A stretch of 64,000 nucleotides of DNA from Oscillospiraceae bacterium (lineage in GTDB: Bacteria > Bacillota > Clostridia > Oscillospirales > Ruminococcaceae). The notes beneath the pieces are model-generated. The model was given only the letters and a program-made list of their open reading frames with translations. It had not been told where the DNA came from and ran no database searches. The position numbers were made by a program, and so were the translations under genes. Below, in pieces: positions 56,886-64,000 of this stretch. Position 1 is the first letter of the stretch. Each line of letters begins with the position of its first letter. The DNA lies in NCBI GenBank assembly GCA_017472965.1, contig JAFUNR010000007.1, positions 1 through 64,000 of the forward strand, read 5' to 3'.

Positions 56886-59465
56886 TTATTCTTCGGCAGG
56901 CTCTTCCTCTTCCGGTTCTTCGGCCTCGGCGGCGGCTTCGGCAGCTTCGGCGGCGGCCAGCGCGGCCTCGTCGATGACTTCCTCCTCGCCCTCGTCCTCC
57001 GGCTTAGCGGCTTCGGCCTCGTCGTCGCGCTCGGTACGGGCCACGGTGACCACACGGTCGCCCTCGCCCACACGCATCACGCGCACGCCGCTGCCGTAGC
57101 GGCTCTGGGTGTTGATATCGCTGACATGCATACGGATGATGATGCCCTCCAGCGAGATGAGGATGATATCGTTATCCTCGTCCACCATGCGGATACCGGC
57201 GACCTTATCCGCATTGGAGTAGTTGCGGATGCCCTTGCCGCCGCGGTTCTGGGTACGGTAGGCATCCACCGCGGTGCGGCGGCCCTTGCCATGCTCGGTG
57301 ACGGTGAACAGGGTAGCGCCCTCACGCACGATGGCGGCACCCACCACATGATCGTCACCCACCAGACGGATGGCACGCACGCCGCGGGCGGTACGGCCCA
57401 CACTGCGGCCATCCTTTTCGCAGAAGCGGATGGCGCTGCCGTTGGCGGTGGCCACGATGATATCATTGGTACCGTCGGTGATGCCGGTCCATGCCAGACA
57501 GTCATCCTCATCCAGACCGATGGCGATCAGGCCGGAGCGGCGGATATTTTCGTACTGATCCAGCGGGGTGCGCTTGACGATGCCCTTGCGGGTGACCATA
57601 GTCAGGTAGCCGCTGCGGTCATCCGGCAGACGCAGCATGGTGGTGATCTTTTCCTCCGGCGCAAGCTGCAGCAGGTTGACGATATTGGTGCCCTTGCCGG
57701 TACGGCTGGCCTCCGGTACCTGATAGCCCTTCATGCGGAATACACGGCCGGTATCCGTGATGAACAGGATGAAATCGTGGGTGGAGGAAATAAACAGCTC
57801 CTCCACAAAATCCTCATCCCGGCGGGTCAGACCGGTGATTCCCTTGCCGCCGCGCTTCTGGGCGGCATAGGTATCCAGCGGCAGGCGCTTGATGTAGCCG
57901 AAGTGGGTCAGGGTATAGACGCAGTCCTCGCGGGGGATCAGATCTTCGATATCGATCTCATCCGCCACATCCTGGATCTCGGTCTTGCGGTCGTCACCGA
58001 ATTTGTCGGCAATGGCCTGCAGCTCCTCCTTCAGGATGCCCTTGACCATGTTGATATCGGAGAGCACCTGCTTGTAGTAGGCGATCTTTTCCTCCAGCGC
58101 CTCGTATTCCTCACGCAGCTTGTCGCGGTCAAGGCCCTGCAGCGCCTTCAGGCGCATATCCAGAATGGCCTGTGCCTGCACATCGTCCAGCCCGAACCGG
58201 TTCATCAGGTTTTCCTTGGCATCGTCGTAACTGGTACGGATGATGTGGATAACCTCATCGATATTATCCTGCGCGATGAGCAGGCCCTCCAGCAGATGGG
58301 CACGCTCCTGCGCTTTTTTCAGATCGTATTTGGTGCGGCGGATGATGATATCCTGCTGGAAGGTCAGATATTCATCGATGATGTGCCGCAGCTAGAGGAT
58401 CTTCGGCTGCTTCTGGTCATCCACCAGCGCCAGCATATTGATGGCAAAGGTGGACTGCAGCGCGGTCTGGGCAAACAGACGGTTGAGCACCACCTGCGGG
58501 TTGGCATCCTTTTTCAGCTCGATGACCATGCGCATACCGTTGCGGTCGGTCTCATCGCGCAGATCGCTGATGCCGTCGATGCGCTTATCCTTGACCTGAT
58601 CGGCGATATCGCGGATCAGCTGGCGCTTGTTGACCTGATAGGGCAGCTCGGTGATGATGATACGGGTGCGGTCATGGCCGAACTCCTCAAATTCATGCCG
58701 GGCACGCATGACCACACGGCCGCGGCCGGTGGCATAGGCGGCGCGGATGCCGCTGCGTCCCATGATGATGGCGCGGGTGGGGAAATCCGGGCCTTTGATG
58801 TGCTCCATCAGGTCGGGCAGCTCGGCCTCGGGATTATCCAGCACACAGATGCATGCGCCGATGACCTCCCGCAGGTTGTGGGGAGGAATATTGGTGGCCA
58901 TGCCGACGGCAATACCGGAAGAGCCGTTGACCAGCAGGTTGGGAAAGCGGGAGGGCAGAACGCGTGGCTCCTTGCGGCTCTCGTCAAAGTTGGGATCCCA
59001 ATCCACGGTATCCTTATCGATATCGCGGAGCATCTCGTCGGAGATCCGGGAAAGACGGGCCTCGGTGTATCGGTAGGCCGCAGGGGGGTCGCCATCCACG
59101 GAACCGAAGTTGCCGTGGCCGTCCACCAGCATATAGCGCATGGAGAAATTCTGTGCCAGACGCACCATGGCATCGTAGACAGAGGCATCGCCGTGGGGAT
59201 GGTACCGGCCCAGCACGTCACCCACACAGGTGGCGGATTTTTTAAAGGGACGGTCGCTGGTCAGATTATCCTCATACATGGCGTACAGGATACGGCGGTG
59301 CACCGGCTTGAGGCCATCGCGCACATCCGGCAGCGCACGGCCGACGATGACGCTCATGGCGTACTCAATATAGCTTTTCTCCATCTCGTCGATCAGCTCG
59401 TTTTCGGTGATGACCTGATTGGGGAAAAGGATGTCCTCGGGCTTGTAATCGCGGTTATGAGCCAT
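56886..59465 (-). pseudogene. gyrA: DNA gyrase subunit A, interrupted by an amber codon
   Basis: A full-length 860-codon gyrA reading frame broken by one TAG (58392-58394, codon 358). Before it: [35 protein letters not shown] and the active-site Tyr in [10 protein letters not shown]. After it the same frame continues with LRHIIDEYLTFQQDIIIRRT, the GyrA box QKRGGKG and the C-terminal propeller, ending in an acidic tail. gyrA is essential, so the TAG is a sequencing or assembly error, a suppressed stop, or a recent mutation in a strain with another solution. The residue matching E. coli Ser83 is Ala. The start is 14 bp after gyrB. Confidence 0.9.
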
Positions 59466-59479
59466 TTTGCGTCACCTCC

Positions 59480-61498
59480 TTAAATATCGATATTGACGGC
59501 ATACTGGGCGTTCTTTTCGATCCATTCCTTGCGCGGCTCCACCTGTTCGCCCATCAGCACGGAGAAGATCTGGTCGGCGCGGGAGGCGTCGTCCAGCGTG
59601 ATACGGCGCAGGCTGCGCTTTTCGGGATCCATGGTGGTCTCCCACAGCTCATGGGGGTCCATCTCGCCCAGACCTTTAAATCGGTTGATCTCCACCCTGA
59701 CATTGGGGTTGCCGCCGCGCATCTCTGCCGAGATGCGGTCGCGCTCCTCGTCGGAATAGGCCACACGCTGGGTCTTGCCGCGGGTCAGCTTATATAGCGG
59801 CGGCACGGCGGAATACACATAGCCGTGGTCGATCAGCGGGCGCATATAGCGGAAGAAGAAGGTGAGCAGCAGGGTACGGATATGAGCGCCGTCCACATCG
59901 GCATCGGCCATGATGATGATCTTGTGGTAGCGCAGCTTTTCGATATCGAATTCGGTGCCGATGCCGGCGCCCAGCGCCACGATCAGCGGATACAGCTTAT
60001 CATTGCCGTAGATCTTGTCGGCGCGGGCCTTTTCCACATTGAGCATTTTACCCCACATGGCAAGGATGGCCTGAAAACGGCTGTCGCGGCCCTGAATGGC
60101 CGAGCCTGCAGCCGAATCGCCCTCGACGATGTAAATTTCGCACAGGGACGGATCGCGCTCGTTGCAGTCCTGCAGCTTGTCGGGCATCTGGCCGCCCTCA
60201 AGACCCGTTTTGCGGCGCACGCTCTCGCGGGCCTTCTTGGCGGCCTCGCGGGCACGGGCAGCGGTCAGAGCCTTATCCAGCACGGTTTTGCCCACGCCGG
60301 GGTTTTCCTCCAGATAGGTATCCAGCTTATCCATGATGATGCTGGAAACCAGTGTACGGATCTCGGCATTGCCCAGCTTTGCCTTGGTCTGGCCCTCGAA
60401 CTGGGCATCGGTCAGCTTGACGGAGATGATGCAGGTCAGACCCTCGCGGCAGTCGTCGCCGGAGATCTTGTCATTCTCATCCTTGAGCATCTTGATCTTG
60501 CGGCCGTAGGCGTTGAGCACGGCGGTCAGGGCGCGCTTGAAGCCCTCCTCGTGCATGCCGCCTTCAGGGGTATGAACATTGTTTGCAAAGGAGATGATAT
60601 TCTCGTTATAGCTGTCGTTGTACTGCAGGGCGATCTCGGCCATAGCGTCGCCGCGCTTGCCGGACATATAGATGACCTCATTATGCAGCGGGGTCTTTCC
60701 CTTGTTCTGATAGGTGACAAATTCGCGGATACCGCCGGCATAGCACATGGCTTCGGATTTTTCCTTGCCGGGGCGGGCATCGGAGATGGTGATGGAAAGA
60801 CCGGCATTGAGGAAGGCTTCCTCCCGCAGGCGGGTGTGCAGCGTTTCGTAGTTGTAAACGGTATCGTCAAACATGACGGGATCCGGCTTGAAGGTAACCT
60901 CGGTACCGGTGTGATCCGTTTCGCCCACGACAGTCATATCCTGAACCACATGGCCGCGGGCAAATTTCATCTCATAGATATTGCCGTTGCGGTGCACGCG
61001 CACCTGCAGCCATTCGGAAAGGGCATTCACCACGCTGGCGCCCACGCCGTGCAGACCGCCGGAAACCTTGTAGCCGCCGCCGCCGAATTTGCCGCCGGCG
61101 TGCAGAACGGTGTAAACAACTTCCAGTGCCGGCTTGCCGGTCTGTGCCTGAACATCCACAGGAATGCCGCGGCCATTGTCGGTGACGGTGATGGTATCGC
61201 CCTCATTGATGGTGACGGTGATGGCGGTGCAGTAGCCGGCAAGCGCTTCATCGATGGCGTTATCCACGATCTCGTATACCAGATGGTGCAGACCGGAGGT
61301 GGAGGTGGAGCCGATATACATACCGGGACGCTTGCGCACGGCCTCCAGACCTTCCAGCACCTGGATCTGGCTGCCGTCATAGGCGGTATCCACCTTTTCT
61401 TCCAGATGGGCATCCGCATCCAGCGCAGCGGTCTCCACCTCGGGGATGATCACCTCGTCGGCTTCCTCCGTCATGAGGGTCTTGTTTTCTTCTTGCAT
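59480..61498 (-). CDS. gyrB: DNA gyrase subunit B
   Basis: A 672-aa subunit; gyrase introduces negative supercoils using ATP. The start at 61498 follows AAAGGAG and gives an acidic extension of about 35 residues before the GHKL ATPase: YEIVDNAIDEALAG, DNGRGIPVD and GGLHGVGASVVN. The TOPRIM part has EGDSAAGSA, MADADVDGAHIRTLLL and RFKGLGEMDPHELW. It is co-transcribed with gyrA, and the order recF-remB-gyrB-gyrA is the classical origin-region arrangement. Confidence 0.97.
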   Translation of the reverse strand: MQEENKTLMTEEADEVIIPEVETAALDADAHLEEKVDTAYDGSQIQVLEGLEAVRKRPGMYIGSTSTSGLHHLVYEIVDNAIDEALAGYCTAITVTINEGDTITVTDNGRGIPVDVQAQTGKPALEVVYTVLHAGGKFGGGGYKVSGGLHGVGASVVNALSEWLQVRVHRNGNIYEMKFARGHVVQDMTVVGETDHTGTEVTFKPDPVMFDDTVYNYETLHTRLREEAFLNAGLSITISDARPGKEKSEAMCYAGGIREFVTYQNKGKTPLHNEVIYMSGKRGDAMAEIALQYNDSYNENIISFANNVHTPEGGMHEEGFKRALTAVLNAYGRKIKMLKDENDKISGDDCREGLTCIISVKLTDAQFEGQTKAKLGNAEIRTLVSSIIMDKLDTYLEENPGVGKTVLDKALTAARAREAAKKARESVRRKTGLEGGQMPDKLQDCNERDPSLCEIYIVEGDSAAGSAIQGRDSRFQAILAMWGKMLNVEKARADKIYGNDKLYPLIVALGAGIGTEFDIEKLRYHKIIIMADADVDGAHIRTLLLTFFFRYMRPLIDHGYVYSAVPPLYKLTRGKTQRVAYSDEERDRISAEMRGGNPNVRVEINRFKGLGEMDPHELWETTMDPEKRSLRRITLDDASRADQIFSVLMGEQVEPRKEWIEKNAQYAVNIDI

Positions 61499-61634
61499 GA
61501 ATTTCTCCTTTGAAACAGTTGCGGGTAAAAGGGTATCGACATACCGAAGGGCACACCGCGCAGACCAAAAATCCGTATGCACGGGTAATTTTATATCCCT
61601 TCTGTATTAAAAGTGATATTTATTACAAAATGAA

Positions 61635-61904
61635 TTATAAATTCAGCTTTGTTTCATCCAGAAAGCCGCTGCGTTTCTTCAGCGTGGCGGCCGAGATCTG
61701 GCAGATGTAAACAGTGTATGGCGCACTGCCGCACACCAGAAAGCTTTTGGGCAGATCGGGGCTGACATTGACCACCCGGCCCTCCTGTTCGGCACGGCGC
61801 AGAAATTCGCGGGTATCGCGGGAGGTGGAGGTATTATCCAGATCGAAAATGCCCAGAATATCGCGGGTACGCACCGTGTGCTCGCCGCCGATATGCAGAT
61901 ACAT
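61635..61904 (-). CDS. remB: RemB-like DUF370 regulatory protein
   Basis: An 89-aa protein of the DUF370 family. B. subtilis RemB (YaaB) occupies the same place between recF and gyrB and is an extracellular-matrix regulator related to the DNA-binding protein RemA. Conserved parts are MYLHIGGEHTVRTRDILGIFDLDNTSTSRDTREFL and KSFLVCG. The start at 61904 is set by CGGAGG; an open frame upstream overlaps recF. About 135 bp separate it from gyrB. Confidence 0.92.
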   Translation of the reverse strand: MYLHIGGEHTVRTRDILGIFDLDNTSTSRDTREFLRRAEQEGRVVNVSPDLPKSFLVCGSAPYTVYICQISAATLKKRSGFLDETKLNL

Positions 61905-61938
61905 AAGCAGCCTCCGTTGGTATATGAAAAGCAGCGGT

Positions 61939-63051
61939 TCAATCCAGCAGGCGGCCGTTCTCCATAGTGACGATCCTGCCGCCGGTCTTTTTGAAAAGTT
62001 CGGGGTTGCAGCTGGTGATGAACACCTGCTTGCCTTCGATGCGGTTGAGCAGATAATCCTGACGGGCATCATCCAGCTCGCTGAGCACATCATCCAGCAG
62101 CAGCACGGGGGTGATGCCGGTGATCCTGCTGATCAGCTCCAGCTCGGCGATCTTGACGGAAAGCACCACGCTGCGCCGCTGACCCTGACTGGCATAGGTA
62201 CGGGCATCGGCATCGTCCAGGATCATTTCGATATCATCCCGGTGAACACCCACGATGGAAAAGCCGGCGCGGATATCCGCTGCACGGCCTGCACGCAGCG
62301 CTTCGGCAAAGGCATCCTCGCACCACAGCTGCGGTGCGCTGGGCTGGTAGGCAAGCTTGAGCACCTCACGCCCGTCGGAAATGCCGGCATACTGTGCGCC
62401 GGCGGCTTCGGCCAGCGCCAGACAGTATTCCTGCCTGCGGGCGGCGATGGCGGCGCCGTAGTGCGCCAGCTGCGCATCGTAGGTATCCAGCAGATCATCG
62501 GCGGGATACATTCCGCCGCCGGTGCGGCAATCCTTCAGAAAGGTATTTTTCTGCAGCAGTGCACGGGTGTAGCGGCGCAGATTTTCCAGATACCCGGGGT
62601 ATAGCTGGCAGAGCGCCGCATCCAGAAAGCGGCGGCGGCCCTCCGGCGCACCGGAGACCATGCTGATATGCCCCGGTGCAAAAACCACACAGGGAAATTC
62701 CCCCGCCAGATTGCCGGCGCGGCCGTAATCCACCCCGTTTTTGCGGGCGGTGCGGGTGGCCCGCTTTCCGCTTTCATCCAGCCGCAGCGAAATCTCCAGC
62801 GTCATGGGCTGCTGTTCGCCGTCCGGCAGGATGGTGCCGGTGATACGGCTCCAGCCCTCGCCCCGCTGCACCACCTCCGCCTCTTTGGAGGCGCGGAAGC
62901 TTTTTGCACCGGAGAGCATCCACACGCTTTCCAGCAGATTGGTCTTGCCCTGTCCGTTCTGGCCGGCGATCACCGTCAGCGCGGGGTGGGGCTCCAGCTC
63001 CAGACTGCGCAGATTGCGGTACTGCTCGATTTTTAAGTGACGGACGATCAT
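61939..63051 (-). CDS. recF: DNA replication and repair protein RecF
   Basis: A 370-aa SMC-like ATPase that helps load RecA on gapped DNA. Walker A is [12 protein letters not shown] near the N-terminus, the signature motif is [11 protein letters not shown], and Walker B/D-loop is [11 protein letters not shown]. The length is normal. Its ATG overlaps the stop of the S4 gene as ATGA, so the two are translationally coupled. Confidence 0.97.
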   Translation of the reverse strand: MIVRHLKIEQYRNLRSLELEPHPALTVIAGQNGQGKTNLLESVWMLSGAKSFRASKEAEVVQRGEGWSRITGTILPDGEQQPMTLEISLRLDESGKRATRTARKNGVDYGRAGNLAGEFPCVVFAPGHISMVSGAPEGRRRFLDAALCQLYPGYLENLRRYTRALLQKNTFLKDCRTGGGMYPADDLLDTYDAQLAHYGAAIAARRQEYCLALAEAAGAQYAGISDGREVLKLAYQPSAPQLWCEDAFAEALRAGRAADIRAGFSIVGVHRDDIEMILDDADARTYASQGQRRSVVLSVKIAELELISRITGITPVLLLDDVLSELDDARQDYLLNRIEGKQVFITSCNPELFKKTGGRIVTMENGRLLD

Positions 63052-63266
63052 TGCGCCGTCACGCGGTAGATGCGCTCATCGATCTCCACGGTATCACCGT
63101 CGCGCAGCTTTTTGCCGCGCATGGTGCACACCTCGCCGTTGACCAGCACATATCCCTCCTGCACGGAGAGCTTGGCCTCGCCGCCGGTCTCACAGGCGCC
63201 GCAGTATTTCAGAAACGCATCCAGCTTGATGAATTCGGTACGGATGATGGTCTTGATCTCGTTCAT
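63048..63266 (-). CDS. S4-domain RNA-binding protein (YaaA/RlbA-like)
   Basis: A 72-aa protein consisting of one S4 RNA-binding domain: [32 protein letters not shown] and [12 protein letters not shown]. In many Firmicutes this small gene lies between dnaN and recF, as here. It overlaps the recF start by 4 bp. It may bind rRNA or tRNA. Confidence 0.92.
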   Translation of the reverse strand: MNEIKTIIRTEFIKLDAFLKYCGACETGGEAKLSVQEGYVLVNGEVCTMRGKKLRDGDTVEIDERIYRVTAQ

Positions 63267-63282
63267 ATTGTTTCCTTGTCTG

Positions 63283-63516
63283 TCAGAAAAGACGGAATTG
63301 ATCGGCGCCGTGCAGCTTTTTCTGCACCCTTTTGGAAAGGGGCTGCAGCACGGTCATAAAGAAGGCGGCGCCGAAGCTTGCCAGCGGCAGCACCCAGAGA
63401 AAACGCCGGGGCGCGGGCACCTTTTTCAGCGCATCCTCCACGCTTTCCTGCGCCTGCAGAAAATGGCGCAGACGGATGATGGCATCAAAGTACCGCTGCA
63501 GCATCTGTTTTTGCAT
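63283..63516 (-). CDS. Small membrane-associated hypothetical protein
   Basis: A 77-aa protein starting at ATG 63516 behind GGAGG. A charged N-terminal helix ([19 protein letters not shown]) is followed by one hydrophobic segment ([18 protein letters not shown]) and a basic C-terminus. I recognise no family. It is an extra gene between dnaN and the S4 gene in the origin operon. Confidence 0.72.
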   Translation of the reverse strand: MQKQMLQRYFDAIIRLRHFLQAQESVEDALKKVPAPRRFLWVLPLASFGAAFFMTVLQPLSKRVQKKLHGADQFRLF

Positions 63517-63573
63517 GGGGCCGCCTCCGTTTCTCTGATGGTTTTCTTTCAGTTTTGGCAAAAGGGCAGGGAA

Positions 63574-64000
63574 TTACTCATTTTTGAAACGGACCGGCAG
63601 CACCAGGAACAGGAAATCATTGCCTTCGGTGGGGACGATCTTGACCGGAGCCAGCGGGCCGGAGATCTGGAAAACCACCTCATCCTTGCCGGAGTAACGC
63701 AGCGCATCCAGCAGGTAGCGGTTGTTGAAGCCGACCTCCACGGCCTGACCCTCCACTCTGGCGGAGATCTCATCCATCACACTGCCCAGAGAGGTCTGGC
63801 AGCGCACGGTGACGCCGTCATCAAACTTGACACGCAGCGGATTCTTCAGCCGCTCGGTGATGATCAGGCTGGCACGCTCCACACAGCTGATGAAATCGCG
63901 GGTGGGCACGGTGACGGTGGTGGTGCAGGATACCGGCACAACGCGGGTATAATCCAGAAAATCACCGTCGATCAGGCGGCTGATGATCACATAGTCGCCG
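63574..64000 (-). CDS. dnaN: DNA polymerase III beta subunit (C-terminal part)
   Basis: The frame is open to the window edge, so the N-terminal two thirds are missing. The visible part is the third domain of the sliding clamp: DYVIISRLIDGDFLDYTRVVP, then VERASLIITERLKNPLRV, VGFNNRYLLDAL and a C-terminal FLVLPVRFKNE. The beta clamp tethers polymerase III to DNA. By gene order dnaA and the replication origin should lie just beyond base 64000. Confidence 0.95.
   Translation of the reverse strand, partial: GDYVIISRLIDGDFLDYTRVVPVSCTTTVTVPTRDFISCVERASLIITERLKNPLRVKFDDGVTVRCQTSLGSVMDEISARVEGQAVEVGFNNRYLLDALRYSGKDEVVFQISGPLAPVKIVPTEGNDFLFLVLPVRFKNE

Noticed and set aside
58206-58391. Treating gyrA as two separate genes split at the amber codon
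   Set aside because: No start codon or ribosome site follows the stop, and the downstream part lacks the active site. One broken or misread gene is simpler.
1-64000. CRISPR arrays, rRNA or tRNA genes
   Set aside because: I saw no regularly spaced repeats and no tRNA or rRNA sequence on either strand.

Overview
The window looks like chromosome from a high-GC gut Firmicute of the Oscillospiraceae (Faecalibacterium / Gemmiger / Subdoligranulum-like). This is an inference from base composition, strong AGGAGG ribosome binding sites, sigma-A type TTGACA/TATAAT promoters and gene content; no rRNA or marker search could be run. The right end is the replication-origin cluster read on the minus strand: dnaN (cut by the window edge), a small membrane protein, an S4 RNA-binding protein, recF, remB, gyrB and gyrA. 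dnaA and oriC should lie just beyond base 64000. gyrA carries an in-frame amber codon at codon 358.

Bases 1-20650 are metabolic and regulatory genes: the end of a cyclophilin, MTA/SAH nucleosidase, a transglutaminase-like lipoprotein, ychF, three AraC-type regulators, an esterase, an HD-domain protein, five tandem paralogous MFS-type membrane proteins, and a sialic-acid pair (N-acetylneuraminate lyase-like protein plus a signal-less sialidase). A remnant of another sialidase-family gene precedes that pair.

Bases 20680-37010, minus strand, form a non-canonical type VII secretion (ESX-like) island. It holds three or four small WXG100-like proteins, a YbjN-like and a RyR-domain protein, an OmpA-like lipoprotein, a membrane protein, coiled-coil and TPR proteins, an EssC-type FtsK/SpoIIIE ATPase split over two overlapping genes, and an EndoU nuclease toxin with a putative immunity protein. 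Five transcription units in it each carry a CTCCCTCCC-type box 23 nt upstream of a -10-like hexamer, which suggests one dedicated regulator.

Bases 37145-54185, divergent on the plus strand, form a six-gene operon: a 1095-aa unknown protein with an InlB-like C-terminal repeat, a PP2C phosphatase, a protein kinase fused to NAD-binding-like and RyR-like domains, a Ski2-like helicase, a second helicase fused to a TIR domain, and a protein with a possible PIN/NYN fold. I know of no described system with this set. I infer a phospho-regulated, nucleic-acid-sensing defence or stress system, possibly linked to the neighbouring secretion island.

Bases 54200-54500 hold a probable structured noncoding RNA with two hairpins that share the same seven-base loop, transcribed from a near-consensus promoter with a palindromic operator at the start site. 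An Idh/MocA oxidoreductase and an intact IS3-family insertion sequence separate it from gyrA.
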